Positions 9,250 to 18,269 of a stretch of DNA of 64,000 nt are shown here, piece by piece (position 1 is the first letter of the stretch; each line of letters begins with the position of its first letter). The stretch lies in assembly GCF_000980815.1 (NCBI RefSeq), contig NZ_CP011311.1, forward strand, positions 2,008,773 to 2,072,772, given 5' to 3'. This stretch comes from Corynebacterium camporealensis. Its GTDB lineage: Bacteria > Actinomycetota > Actinomycetes > Mycobacteriales > Mycobacteriaceae. Below the pieces are notes generated by a model. That model searched no databases, was not told the origin of the DNA, and worked only from the letters and a program-made list of their open reading frames with translations. A program made the translations under genes and the position numbers.

Positions 9250-9908
9250 ACCACATCCTGGTTGCTGAAGACGAAGTAGGCATCGCGGAGTTCCTCAAGC
9301 GCGGGTTCATCGACGCCGGCTACGAGTGCACTGTCGTCGACAACGGCCCCGCCGCCTTCGCCCAGGCCCGCAGCGGCGACGTTGACCTCATGGTCCTCGA
9401 TCTCGGCCTGCCGCACATGGACGGCGTCGACGTGCTCAGCGAACTACGCGCCCTCAAGGTTGACCTGCCCATCATCGTGCTTACCGCCCGCACCAGCCTC
9501 CCGGACCGCCTCCGCGTCCTCCAAGGTGGTGCCGACGATTACATGGCCAAACCCTTCCTCTTCGCCGAACTGCTCGCCCGCGTGCAACTGCGCTTAGCGA
9601 CGAAAACATCCACCCCCGACGACAAACTCACCCACGGCGACCTCTTGCTCGACCTGCACACCCACCGCGCACAGCTTGCCGATGGCCCCTGGATCGAACT
9701 ATCCAGCCGCGAATTCAAACTCCTAGAGGTCTTCCTCCGTCACCCCGGCCAAGTCCTCTCGCGCGCCCAACTACTCTCCCAAGTCTGGGAAATGGACTTC
9801 GATCCTGGCTCCAACGTCGTCGACGTCTACATCCGCACCCTGCGCAAGAAGATTGGCGCCGAGCGCATCCAAACCGTCCGCGGCGCCGGCTACCTCCTCG
9901 CCGATTAA
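9246..9908 (+). CDS. OmpR-family response regulator
   Basis: A 220-aa regulator. The receiver domain has acidic residues in VAEDEVG, phospho-acceptor Asp52 in VLDLGLPHMDG, Thr in LTART and Lys in MAKPF. The C-terminal winged helix is of the OmpR type (ELSSREFKLLEVFLRHPGQVLSRAQLL and VDVYIRTLRKKIG). It is translationally coupled to the kinase before it (ATGA overlap). Partner of that kinase by adjacency; the regulon is unknown. Confidence 0.94.
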   Translation: MNHILVAEDEVGIAEFLKRGFIDAGYECTVVDNGPAAFAQARSGDVDLMVLDLGLPHMDGVDVLSELRALKVDLPIIVLTARTSLPDRLRVLQGGADDYMAKPFLFAELLARVQLRLATKTSTPDDKLTHGDLLLDLHTHRAQLADGPWIELSSREFKLLEVFLRHPGQVLSRAQLLSQVWEMDFDPGSNVVDVYIRTLRKKIGAERIQTVRGAGYLLAD

Positions 9909-9922
9909 CCCCCGACGCAACG

Positions 9923-9952
9923 AACCCCAGATCAAAAATGACCTGGGGTTTG
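9923..9952. terminator. Bidirectional terminator between the response regulator and tRNA-Lys
   Basis: 12-base arms AACCCCAGATCA and TGACCTGGGGTT with a single A/C mismatch and an AAAA loop. It serves the plus-strand operon and probably the minus-strand tRNA-Lys. The T run is short on both sides. Confidence 0.75.
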
Positions 9953-9960
9953 TTGTGCTG

Positions 9961-10033
9961 TGGGCCCTGCGGGGATCGAACCCGCGACCTGCGGATTAAA
10001 AGTCCGTAGCTCTACCAGCTGAGCTAAAGGCCC
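9961..10033 (-). tRNA. tRNA-Lys (TTT)
   Basis: A 73-nt cloverleaf with acceptor GGGCCTT, anticodon TTT (CTTTTAA loop), T-loop TTCGATC and discriminator A; CCA is not encoded. Confidence 0.95.
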
Positions 10034-10086
10034 AACGCGGAACTAGTTTAGTATCTCCGCTACCCAAAAGAGAAATAGCCCACCAC

Positions 10087-10266
10087 TTAAGCCGTGCCCT
10101 CGGCTGGAACCTTCTTCTTTTGCACCATGACGGACAAAACAAACACCACCACCGCGACAACAACGGTCGCCGGATACGGCGATTCGACGTTCAGCAGGAT
10201 GACGGTCAGATACGTAACTAGGGCTGCAAGCAGCGCCACGGCTGCACTCTTTATTGCAATTTTCAT
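10087..10266 (-). CDS. Small two-helix membrane protein
   Basis: A 59-aa hypothetical protein with two hydrophobic stretches (about residues 7-25 and 33-49) separated by NVESPYP, ending in a basic, Ala/Gly-rich tail (QKKKVPAEGTA). No family recognised. The start is uncertain: ATG 10266 is conventional, and an upstream GTG at 10284 is in frame; neither has a clear ribosome site. It lies between tRNA-Lys and actA. Confidence 0.5.
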   Translation of the reverse strand: MKIAIKSAAVALLAALVTYLTVILLNVESPYPATVVVAVVVFVLSVMVQKKKVPAEGTA

Positions 10267-10366
10267 TATGTGATAACTGTACACCCCAACGAAGATGTTG
10301 GCATGGGAAAAAAGACCTGACCCGGTGAGATACCGGAATCAGGCCCTTAAAGTTCACGCGCTTCAA

Positions 10367-11863
10367 TTAGCCGCGCATATCGCCCTTCTCGGCAAAGTTG
10401 ATCTGGAAGTCGAAGGCGGTCTTCAGATCGTGCGGGGTGTGGATGAACTTGTTTTCCTTAGCGCGCTCGAAGTACTCCTCCAGCAGCGGACGGTAGTCCG
10501 GGTGAGCCACGGAGATAACCTTCTCGACGCGCTCCTTCGGAGCCAGGCCACGCAGGTCAGCAACGCCGTACTCGGTGATGATGACCATCGTGTCGTGCTC
10601 GGTGTGGTCGGTGTGGGACACGAAAGGCACGATGGCGGAGATGGCGCCATCCTTGGCGATGGACGGCGAGACGAAGGTGCTGATGTAAGCGTTACGGGTG
10701 AAATCGCCCGAACCGCCGGTGCCGTTCATGATGCGGGAGCCACCAACGTTGGTGGAGTTGATGTTGCCGTAGATGTCGCCCTCGATCATGCCGTTGGACG
10801 AAATCAGGCCAACGCGGCGGATGACCTCCGGGTGGTTGGAGACCTGCTGCGGACGCAGGATGATGTGCTTTGCGTAGTAATCAGCCTGGTCGTTCATCTT
10901 GTCCGCGTACTCCGGGGACAGTGCGAACGAGGTAGCAGATGCCATGGTCATCTTGCCGGCGTCGATCAGGTCGAGCATGCCGTCCTGGATAACCTCGGTG
11001 TAAGCCTGGATGTTCTCGAACTTGGAGTCCAGCAGGCCTGCCATCACAGCGTTCGGGACATTGCCGACACCGGACTGCATGATGAACTTGTCGTAGTCGA
11101 GGCGGCCAGCGGCAACCTCGCCCTCGAGGAACTCGATGAAGTTCGCAGCGATCTTCTCGGAAACCTCATCCGGCTCCTTGAACGGTGCGTTGCGGTCCGG
11201 AGCGTTGGTCTCGACAACAGCGACGACCTTCTCCTGCGGAATCTCGATGTACTCGGTACCTACGCGGTCGCCCGGCTTGGTGATCGGGATTGGCTGACGG
11301 TTAGGCAGCTTCTCGATGCGGTAGATATCGTGCATGCCCTGCAGGTCCTCGGACTGCCAGGAGTTGACCTCGATGATGATCTTGTCGGCAGCGTCGATGT
11401 ACTCCAGGTTATTGCCCACTGCGGAGGAAGGAATAATGTTGCCATCCTCCAGAATGCGGACAGCCTCAATGATGGCGACATGGAACTCGCCGTAGAAGCC
11501 CTCCTCGACCTGCTGGCCGGAGTGGGACAGGTGGATGTCCTGGTACAGGGTGGTGCCGTCGTTGAACTGCTCGCGCAGCTTCGGATCGGAGTTGTACGGG
11601 GTACGGAAGCGGATGGCCTCAGCCTCGGCGAGCACGCCGTCGCAGTCCGGAGCGGTGGAAGCGCCGGAGAAGACGTCGATCTTGAACTCCTCGCCCTTGG
11701 CGTGGGCAGCCTTAGCCTTCTCCGCGATTGCGGTCGGCAGGGCCTTCGGGTAGCCAGCACCGGTGAAGCCGGAGATACCGACTCGGTCACCATTGTTTAC
11801 GTGCTTGGCTGCTTCCTCAGCGGAAACAACGAGATCCTGGTAGGCCGCGATCCTATTGCTCAA
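10367..11863 (-). CDS. actA: Succinyl-CoA:acetate CoA-transferase / acetyl-CoA hydrolase family
   Basis: A 498-aa cytoplasmic enzyme of the Cat1/AarC type that moves CoA between acetate and acyl-CoA. Visible family features are GISGFTGAGYPKALP near the N-terminus, the conserved Glu region YTEVIQDGMLDLIDAG, and GIY/GNINSTN-type glycine loops followed by MNGTGGSGDF. C. glutamicum actA (cat) holds the same neighbourhood. The start is TTG 11863, right behind AGGAGGAAATT. The leader contains a G/C-rich inverted repeat (GACCCC...GGGGTC, 11892-11909) resembling the C4-6/G4-6 motifs reported for RamA. Control by the nearby RamA is therefore plausible but unproven. Confidence 0.93.
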   Translation of the reverse strand: MSNRIAAYQDLVVSAEEAAKHVNNGDRVGISGFTGAGYPKALPTAIAEKAKAAHAKGEEFKIDVFSGASTAPDCDGVLAEAEAIRFRTPYNSDPKLREQFNDGTTLYQDIHLSHSGQQVEEGFYGEFHVAIIEAVRILEDGNIIPSSAVGNNLEYIDAADKIIIEVNSWQSEDLQGMHDIYRIEKLPNRQPIPITKPGDRVGTEYIEIPQEKVVAVVETNAPDRNAPFKEPDEVSEKIAANFIEFLEGEVAAGRLDYDKFIMQSGVGNVPNAVMAGLLDSKFENIQAYTEVIQDGMLDLIDAGKMTMASATSFALSPEYADKMNDQADYYAKHIILRPQQVSNHPEVIRRVGLISSNGMIEGDIYGNINSTNVGGSRIMNGTGGSGDFTRNAYISTFVSPSIAKDGAISAIVPFVSHTDHTEHDTMVIITEYGVADLRGLAPKERVEKVISVAHPDYRPLLEEYFERAKENKFIHTPHDLKTAFDFQINFAEKGDMRG

Positions 11864-12032
11864 AATTTCCTCCTATTTAGTAGGGGCATAAGACCCCCGT
11901 TACGGGGTCGCCCATTTAGTTACACGCACCACATTAGCGAAGTTTCGCGAAGATTACACGAAAGTTCGTTAACTCTGGTGCCCCCGAAAGTGAAGTTGCC
12001 TCCCCCGCTTCGGAGGTAGCACAATAAGCGAC

Positions 12033-13178
12033 GTGACTCTGTCTATTGGCAATATTGAATTATCCTCTCCGGTCGTCTTAGCCCCCATGGCGGGCGTGAC
12101 GAACGTGGCTTTCCGCATGCTCTGCCGCGAGCAGGAAATTCAACGCACCGGAACCGTCTCCGGCCTTTATGTCTGCGAGATGGTGACCGCCCGCGCCTTG
12201 GTCGAGCGCAATGAGAAAACCATGCGCATGACCACTTTCGACCCGGCAGAAAATCCGCGCTCGCTGCAGCTGTACACCGTCGATCCGGAATATACGTACA
12301 AAGCTGCGAAGATGATCGTCGATGAAAATCTGGCTGATCACATCGATATGAACTTCGGCTGCCCGGTTCCCAAGGTCACCCGTCGCGGCGGTGGTTCAGC
12401 CCTTCCTTATAAACGTCGTCTTTTCGGAAATATCGTGGCTGCAGCGGTCAAAGCCACCGAAGGTACTGACATTCCGGTCACCGTAAAAATGCGCATCGGC
12501 ATTGACGATGAGCACCACACGCATCTCGATGCCGGCCGCATCGCCGTCAATGAGGGGGCCGCCGCCGTCGCTTTGCACGGTCGCACCGCCGCCCAGCGCT
12601 ACTCCGGCCAGGCCCGTTGGGATGAGATTGCACGCCTTAAGGAACACTTGGCAGATAGCGATGTCCCGGTGCTCGGCAATGGCGACATCTTTAAGGCCAC
12701 CGATGCTGCCCGCATGATGGAAGAAACCGGCTGCGATGGCGTCGTCGTCGGCCGTGGCTGCCTGGGCCGCCCCTGGTTGTTCGCGGAGCTGTCTGCTGCC
12801 CTGCGCGGCGAGGAGATTCCAGCGGAGCCGACGCTGGGTGAGGTCACTCGGATCATCGTCAGGCATGCGCACCTGCTGGCCGATCATGAGGGCGAGCACC
12901 ACGCCTGCCGCGATATTCGCAAGCACATCGGCTGGTATCTGCGCGGTTTCCCGGTCGGCGGCGAGGTCCGCGCGGGCTTAAGCCGCGTTAACTCCCTGGC
13001 CGAGCTCGACGACCTGCTCGCACCGTGGGCAGACTCCGATGCATTAGCTGACGATGCCGCCGGCCCCCGCGGCCGCCAAGGCTCCCCTGCCAAGGTCGCC
13101 CTTCCCGACGGCTGGCTGGATGACCCCGAGGACGAGGCCGTGCCGGAGGGCGCTGAAATTATGCACTCCGGCGGATAA
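12033..13178 (+). CDS. dusB: tRNA-dihydrouridine synthase
   Basis: An FMN enzyme that reduces specific uridines in the tRNA D-loop. The 381-aa product has VLAPMAGVTNVAFRMLC at the N-terminus, the catalytic-cysteine motif DMNFGCPVPKVTRRGGGSAL, the HGRTAAQRYSGQA loop, and NGDIF and GVVVGRGCLGRPW in the FMN phosphate site. The C-terminal 40 residues are acidic and variable. The start is GTG 12033; CACAAT lies 7 nt upstream, so it may be leaderless. A small CCTCC/GGAGG hairpin lies just before it. Confidence 0.94.
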   Translation: MTLSIGNIELSSPVVLAPMAGVTNVAFRMLCREQEIQRTGTVSGLYVCEMVTARALVERNEKTMRMTTFDPAENPRSLQLYTVDPEYTYKAAKMIVDENLADHIDMNFGCPVPKVTRRGGGSALPYKRRLFGNIVAAAVKATEGTDIPVTVKMRIGIDDEHHTHLDAGRIAVNEGAAAVALHGRTAAQRYSGQARWDEIARLKEHLADSDVPVLGNGDIFKATDAARMMEETGCDGVVVGRGCLGRPWLFAELSAALRGEEIPAEPTLGEVTRIIVRHAHLLADHEGEHHACRDIRKHIGWYLRGFPVGGEVRAGLSRVNSLAELDDLLAPWADSDALADDAAGPRGRQGSPAKVALPDGWLDDPEDEAVPEGAEIMHSGG

Positions 13179-13212
13179 GCGCAATTCGCACATATGGTTT
13201 ATGCTGTGTGGC

Positions 13213-13941
13213 ATGCGTACTGCCTACCGAGAGCATCTGAATAACTTCTCGCACGACCTCATCATCTTGTGCGACCTGGTGCAATCGATCATGGATTCAG
13301 CGTCGAAGGCCTTGTTGGAGGCCTCCCTGGATCCGGCAGAGGCCGCGCTGACCAAGGCCGACGAACTGGACGAGATTCGCGAACGTTGCGAAGAACGCGC
13401 CGTATTGCTGCTTGCCCTGGAAAATCCCCTGGCGAAGGACCTTCGCCAGGTGGTGTCCTCTATTTATATTGTCGAGGACCTCTCTCGTATGGGACGTCTG
13501 GCTCGCCATATTGCGCGCTCGGCACGGCGCCGTCACCCGGACACCGTTGTACCGGCGGAATATCTGGGCTATTTCGAAGAGATGGCGCGCTTGGTCCGCC
13601 ACATGACTGAGAACATGCGCGAGGTATTGGTCCACCCGGACCCGGATATCGCGATCAACATGGCATCTGACGACGACGCCGTCGACGACATCAACCATCA
13701 CCTGCTCAACATCCTCACCCAGCGGGAGTGGAAGGGCAGCACGCGCGAGGCCGTCGAGACCTGCCAGATCACCCGTTACTACGAGCGCTACGCCGACCAC
13801 TGTGTCTCGGTATCCGGCCGCATCATCTACCTGGCTACCGGCCTCGACCCGGATACCTACCTCGCCGAGCGGAAGAACTCCGAGCGCGAAGCAGCACTCG
13901 AAACGCAGTTCAAAGACTTAGAAAAGCAGTTCCGTAACTAA
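13213..13941 (+). CDS. phoU: Phosphate transport/signalling protein PhoU
   Basis: A 242-aa all-helical regulator of the Pst transporter and Pho signalling. Both PhoU helical repeats are present, with the ERCEERAVLLLALENPLAKDLRQVVSSIYIVEDLSRMGRLARHIA signature type and, in the second half, ITRYYERYADHCVSVSGRIIYL. ATG 13213 is chosen over upstream in-frame starts because TATGCT (13200-13205) lies exactly 7 nt before it. It is convergent with pstSCAB rather than last in that operon as in E. coli. Confidence 0.95.
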   Translation: MRTAYREHLNNFSHDLIILCDLVQSIMDSASKALLEASLDPAEAALTKADELDEIRERCEERAVLLLALENPLAKDLRQVVSSIYIVEDLSRMGRLARHIARSARRRHPDTVVPAEYLGYFEEMARLVRHMTENMREVLVHPDPDIAINMASDDDAVDDINHHLLNILTQREWKGSTREAVETCQITRYYERYADHCVSVSGRIIYLATGLDPDTYLAERKNSEREAALETQFKDLEKQFRN

Positions 13942-13978
13942 AAAGAAGCACCCCAGCCGGTTGGCTGGGGCGCTTCTC
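13942..13978. terminator. Terminator between phoU and pstB
   Basis: A 15-bp stem (13944-13958 with 13963-13977, one A/C mismatch, GGTT loop). The T run is on the minus strand, so it mainly ends the pst operon; the same hairpin sits right after phoU. Confidence 0.88.
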
Positions 13979-13999
13979 GGACAATCGAGTGATTCTTAT

Positions 14000-14773
14000 C
14001 TAGCCGAAGCGGCCAGAGATGTAGTCTTCGGTTTCCTTCTTATCCGGGTTCTCGAAGATCTTGGTGGTGTCATCGTATTCGACCAGGTGACCCGGGCGAC
14101 CGGTGGCCTCCAGGGAGAAGAAGCCGGTCTTATCGGACACACGAGCTGCCTGCTGCATGTTGTGGGTCACGATAACGATGGTGAAGTCTTCCTTCAGCTC
14201 GTGGATGAGATCCTCCACAGCCAGGGTCGAAATCGGGTCCAGTGCGGAACACGGCTCGTCCATGAGCAGGACCTCCGGCTCCACGGCAATCGCACGAGCG
14301 ATGCACAGACGTTGCTGCTGACCACCGGACAGGCCACCACCTGGCTTATCCAGACGGTCCTTGACCTCGTCCCAGAGGTTCGCACCGCGCAGGGACTTTT
14401 CAGCCACCTCGGCGAGCTTCTTCTTGTTCTTCTCACCGGACAAGCGCAGACCGGCAACGACGTTGTCCTCGATGGACATGGTCGGGAACGGGTTAGCCTT
14501 CTGGAACACCATGCCGATGGTGTTGCGCACGGATACCGGGTCGACGGACTTGCCGTAGATGTTCTCGCCATCGAGAAGCACCTCGCCCTTGACGTAGGCG
14601 CCCGGGATGACCTCGTGCATGCGGTTCAGCGTACGCAGCACGGTGGACTTACCGCAGCCGGACGGGCCGATGAATGCGGTCACGGCCTGGGCTGGGATGT
14701 GCATGTTGACGTTCTGCACGGCGTGGAAGTCGCCGTAGAAAATGTCGACGTCGTTAAGTTCGAGCTTGGACAT
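14000..14773 (-). CDS. pstB: Phosphate ABC transporter ATP-binding protein
   Basis: A 257-aa ATPase of the high-affinity phosphate importer. It has Walker [10 protein letters not shown], the Q-loop in [10 protein letters not shown], the signature [14 protein letters not shown], Walker [14 protein letters not shown] and the His switch in [15 protein letters not shown]. It is the last gene of the minus-strand pstS-pstC-pstA-pstB cluster, 40 bases after pstA. Confidence 0.97.
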   Translation of the reverse strand: MSKLELNDVDIFYGDFHAVQNVNMHIPAQAVTAFIGPSGCGKSTVLRTLNRMHEVIPGAYVKGEVLLDGENIYGKSVDPVSVRNTIGMVFQKANPFPTMSIEDNVVAGLRLSGEKNKKKLAEVAEKSLRGANLWDEVKDRLDKPGGGLSGGQQQRLCIARAIAVEPEVLLMDEPCSALDPISTLAVEDLIHELKEDFTIVIVTHNMQQAARVSDKTGFFSLEATGRPGHLVEYDDTTKIFENPDKKETEDYISGRFG

Positions 14774-14813
14774 CTATAACTCCTGTTGAGTGTAGGTCAG
14801 GTTCGGCGGCAAG

Positions 14814-15740
14814 CTACTGCTTGACCGAGAACTTGGCGGAGATGATTCGGGCGACAATGTTGAGGATGGCGATGATAAGGACCAGGGTGAAGGCTGCGCC
14901 CCACATCTTGTCCACCACCGCGTCGGTCACGCCGGCCTTGTACATATCGAGCATCATCAGCGGCAGCGAGGACATCGGGCCGCTGGTCGGGTCGAACTTC
15001 AGTGCGCTGGTGGAACCCACCAGGATCAGCACCGGAGCGGACTCGCCCATGATGCGGGCAATCGCCAGCATGACGCCGGTGGCGATACCGGACAGTGCGG
15101 TCGGAAGCACAATCTTGGCAATGGTCTTCCACTTCGGAACACCCAGTGCGTAGGAAGCCTCGCGCAGGTCCATCGGGACCACGCGCAGCATCTCTTCGGT
15201 GTTACGCACCACGACCGGAATCATCAGCAGCAGCAGCGACCAAGCCAGTGCCATACCGGAGCGGTCGAAGCCCATCACGCCGATCCAGGCGGCGTAGACG
15301 AACAGTGCGGCAACGATGGAAGGAACACCGGACAGGATGTCGACCATGAAGGTGGTAATACGGCCGAGCCAGCCACCGCGGGAGTACTCCACCAGGTAAA
15401 TAGCGGTGAAGATACCGATCGGGATAGCCACAATGGAGGCCAGCAGAGCCTGGATCAGGGTACCGACGATAGCGTGCAGCGCACCGCCGCCCTCCTGGTG
15501 GTACATCACGCCGAGCATGTCCTCGGTCCACCACTCCGCGCGGAGGGTAACCGGCAGGCCCTTGCTCAGCAGGGTCCACAGAACCCACACCAGCGGAACC
15601 ATGGCCAGCGCCATAGCAATGTAGACAACCACGGTTGCGACCGTGTTCGCGGTCTTGCGACCACCAGAGATATCAGTGAAGGCGGATTCGCCGTAGACCT
15701 TGCCAGAAGAAGGAGTTGCAGCGGAAGTCTTGTTAGTCAT
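14814..15740 (-). CDS. pstA: Phosphate ABC transporter permease PstA
   Basis: A 308-aa inner-membrane permease with six predicted helices. The EAA-type loop reads MDLREASYALGVPKWKTIAKIVLPTALSGI (written here in part), where the ATPase docks. It follows pstC by 17 bases and precedes pstB. Confidence 0.95.
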   Translation of the reverse strand: MTNKTSAATPSSGKVYGESAFTDISGGRKTANTVATVVVYIAMALAMVPLVWVLWTLLSKGLPVTLRAEWWTEDMLGVMYHQEGGGALHAIVGTLIQALLASIVAIPIGIFTAIYLVEYSRGGWLGRITTFMVDILSGVPSIVAALFVYAAWIGVMGFDRSGMALAWSLLLLMIPVVVRNTEEMLRVVPMDLREASYALGVPKWKTIAKIVLPTALSGIATGVMLAIARIMGESAPVLILVGSTSALKFDPTSGPMSSLPLMMLDMYKAGVTDAVVDKMWGAAFTLVLIIAILNIVARIISAKFSVKQ

Positions 15741-15757
15741 TTCTCTAGTCCTTTCGC

Positions 15758-16810
15758 TTACTTCTTGCTGACAATCGAGCGGGCAATCGCGTTAACCACG
15801 AAGGTCAACAGGAACAGCACCAGGCCGGCAGCGATGTAGGCGCCTGCCTTAGTCGGGTTGTTGAACTCCGGAGCTGCACGGGCGATTGCGGTAGCGAAGG
15901 TGGTGCCGCCATCGAAAAGCGAGAAGCGGAAGTCCGTGGACGGGCCAACCACCATGTACAGCGCCATGGTCTCACCCAGCGCACGGCCCAGGCCGAGCAT
16001 CGCGCCGGAGATGTAGCCGGACATACCGAAAGGCAGCACGGTCATGCGAACAACTTCCCAGCGGGTAGCACCCAGGGCCAAAGCAGCCTCGATGTGGCCC
16101 TTCGGGGTCTGGACGAAAATCTCACGGGTGGTTGCGGCGATAATCGGCAGAATCATCACTGCCAGCACGATGCCACCGGTGAACATGTTGCGCGCAGACT
16201 CCAGCGACGGGGAGTTGGCGTAGGTAGTAAACAGGAAGAAGTTGCCGCCCCAGGAGTGGATCCACTCGTAGAAGCTACCCAGTACCGGGCCGAGCGCCAT
16301 CCAGCCCCACAGGCCGTAAACAATCGACGGCACAGCCGCCAGCATGTCGACCAGGTAGCCCATCGGCTTAACCAGGCGCTTCGGTGCGTAGTTGGACAAG
16401 AAGATAGCCACGCCCAGTGCCACCGGCATAGCGATGATCAGCGCGACAAGCGACATGGTGACCGTTGCTGCGAACAGCGACGGAATACCGAAGTACATGT
16501 TTTCTACGTCGGTGGTGTTCCAGTCACCGGAGTAGGTAAAGAAGCCCAGGTAGCCCTCGGCGTTGCGGTTCAGCGCCGGAACGGCACGAATCACCAGGAA
16601 GAGACCAATCGCCGCAATGAATACGGTGATAAGAGCTGCAGAAGCAGTCGACAGAATCGAGAAGACACGGTCGCCCGGGCGAGTCACGCCCTTTTCGATG
16701 ACCTTCTCCTCTGGCTCGGTCGCAGTCGGCGTGGTGACGGTCTGCACCGATGCCTCGCGGCCGTCGTCTAGCTTGCTTTCTGAGCCTGCGGTCGAATTAT
16801 GTTGAGCCAT
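15758..16810 (-). CDS. pstC: Phosphate ABC transporter permease PstC
   Basis: A 350-aa permease, longer at the N-terminus than E. coli PstC because of a hydrophilic leader (about residues 1-45). Predicted helices follow, with LVDMLAAVPSIVYGLWGW and the EAA loop EAALALGATRWEVVRMTVLP. It pairs with PstA to form the membrane channel. The start at 16810 is not marked by a strong ribosome site in the lines inspected. Confidence 0.94.
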   Translation of the reverse strand: MAQHNSTAGSESKLDDGREASVQTVTTPTATEPEEKVIEKGVTRPGDRVFSILSTASAALITVFIAAIGLFLVIRAVPALNRNAEGYLGFFTYSGDWNTTDVENMYFGIPSLFAATVTMSLVALIIAMPVALGVAIFLSNYAPKRLVKPMGYLVDMLAAVPSIVYGLWGWMALGPVLGSFYEWIHSWGGNFFLFTTYANSPSLESARNMFTGGIVLAVMILPIIAATTREIFVQTPKGHIEAALALGATRWEVVRMTVLPFGMSGYISGAMLGLGRALGETMALYMVVGPSTDFRFSLFDGGTTFATAIARAAPEFNNPTKAGAYIAAGLVLFLLTFVVNAIARSIVSKK

Positions 16811-16876
16811 GTGGCGTAATCCTTCAACTTTTAGGATTCAAGATTTTGATCACAATGCCACCTTTAACGTGGCAGC

Positions 16877-16909
16877 GCCCCCGAAAAGTCCTCACGAACC
16901 TTCGGGGGC
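16877..16909 (-). other. Stem-loop between pstS and pstC
   Basis: Perfect 9-bp arms GCCCCCGAA/TTCGGGGGC separated by 15 bases, with no clear T run. It sits in the 124-base gap after pstS. It could be a partial terminator or an mRNA 3'-stabiliser that raises PstS relative to the membrane parts; this is inference. Confidence 0.6.
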
Positions 16910-16934
16910 AGAGTTTTATGGCCGTGGCCAGTGC

Positions 16935-18071
16935 TTATTCGCTGACCTCGATGGCGTTGACCGCATCAACGAGGCGGTCGTAGTGAGCACCGGTGACCGG
17001 GATGTGGCCAGCCTCTTCGAGGCCCTCATCCTGGAATGCCAGAGCGGTCATCAGGAAGTCCTTGACCATGTTGCCTTCCTCAGCGGTGTAGCCAGCGGAG
17101 CAGACAATCTCGTAAGCGGTCAGGATCATCGGGTAAGCACCCTCGTCCTCGGAGGAGAACAGAGCCTCGGAGTTAACGACCATGTCGTTGCCCTCGTTCT
17201 CGAACTCCAGGTTCTCCAGAGCAGCGCCGACGGTCTCGTTGTTCAGCTCGGTCGGGCCAGCACCGAAGTCGATGTTGGCAACGCCCAGGCCGGACTGAGC
17301 AGCGTGTGCGTGCTCAACGTAGGTGATAGCGCCGTTGGTGCCGCTGACCAGGTTGGTCACGCCGGAGGAACCGTCAGCACCCTGACCAACTGCGGTCGGG
17401 AAGTTCTTGCCCTCGGTGTCCCAGTTGTCGGTTGCGGAGCCCAGGAACTTCTGGAAGTTCTCGGAGGTGCCGGACTCATCAGCGCGGTAGACGGTGGTGA
17501 TCTGCTCGTCCGGCAGGTCAACGCCCTCGTTCTCAGCAGCGATAGCGTCGTCGTTCCACTCGGTGATGTCGCCCTTGAAGATAGCGGCAACGGTGTCGAC
17601 GGACAGGTTCAGCTCGTCAACGCCTTCCAGGTTGTAGGCGATTGCGATTGGGCCAATGACGAACGGCAGGTGCCATGCATCGTTGCCATTGCAGCGGTCC
17701 TTGGCAGCCTCAACCTGCTGCTCCTCCAGCGGGGAGTCAGAACCAGCGAAGGTGACCTGACCAGCAACGAACTGCTCACGGCCAGCGCCGGAACCAGAAG
17801 CGTTGTATGCCAGAGTAGCCTCGCCACCGGTGACTTCCTGGTACTTCGCAGAGAAGTAGTCCATTGCGTTCTGCTGGGAGGATGCACCCTCGGCGACCAG
17901 CTCACCAGCGGTGCCGGACAGGGTGTAGCCGCCCGGCAGCTCAACGCCAGCAGCGTTGTCGTCGCCGTCGCCACCGTTGCCATTGTCGTCGTTGCCACAA
18001 GCAACCAGTGCGGTCGAGGATGCAGCCAGCACGCCGAAGACTGCGGCGGTGCGCTTGAAGTTGCGAATCAC
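16935..18071 (-). CDS. pstS: Phosphate-binding lipoprotein PstS
   Basis: A 378-aa extracytoplasmic receptor of the phosphate importer. It has a lipoprotein signal (RTAAVFGVLAASSTALVAC, lipid on the Cys near residue 24) followed by an Asn/Gly/Asp-rich linker. The binding-domain motifs are YNASGSGAGREQF, FAGSDSPL and YRADESGTSENF. The start is GTG 18071, preceded by GGAAAGG at a good distance; the longer open frame to 18167 lacks lipoprotein character. A Pho-box direct repeat lies about 165 bases upstream. Confidence 0.96.
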   Translation of the reverse strand: MIRNFKRTAAVFGVLAASSTALVACGNDDNGNGGDGDDNAAGVELPGGYTLSGTAGELVAEGASSQQNAMDYFSAKYQEVTGGEATLAYNASGSGAGREQFVAGQVTFAGSDSPLEEQQVEAAKDRCNGNDAWHLPFVIGPIAIAYNLEGVDELNLSVDTVAAIFKGDITEWNDDAIAAENEGVDLPDEQITTVYRADESGTSENFQKFLGSATDNWDTEGKNFPTAVGQGADGSSGVTNLVSGTNGAITYVEHAHAAQSGLGVANIDFGAGPTELNNETVGAALENLEFENEGNDMVVNSEALFSSEDEGAYPMILTAYEIVCSAGYTAEEGNMVKDFLMTALAFQDEGLEEAGHIPVTGAHYDRLVDAVNAIEVSE

Positions 18072-18231
18072 GAGAAACCTTTCCAAAGGGAGTCGATTGT
18101 CCGAGGAAATCGCCGTGCCTTCGCCGCGTGCAGCCCACCAAAGTGCTTCCATTGGGCCGCCCGGCAATCAGGCGCGATTAACTCACGATGACTAAAGCTA
18201 ACCGGCCCGGGTTACCAGAAAGGGGGATCTA

Positions 18232-18250
18232 GGTGAACTGTAAGTGAACT
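18232..18250 (-). promoter_or_regulatory. Pho box (PhoR operator) upstream of pstS
   Basis: On the minus strand two GTTCAC units lie exactly 11 bases apart (plus strand GTGAAC at 18233-18238 and 18244-18249). Direct repeats of this kind are the operator architecture of actinobacterial Pho regulators. It lies between mshD and pstS, on the pstS side. The likely regulator pair, PhoS-PhoR, is encoded at 50.6-52.8 kb. Confidence 0.7.
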
Positions 18251-18269
18251 CGCCGTGAGACTGGTCACT

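Noticed and set aside
10295..12019. 574-aa plus-strand open frame across actA
   Set aside because: Antisense shadow of a high-GC gene; the minus-strand product is a clear CoA-transferase.
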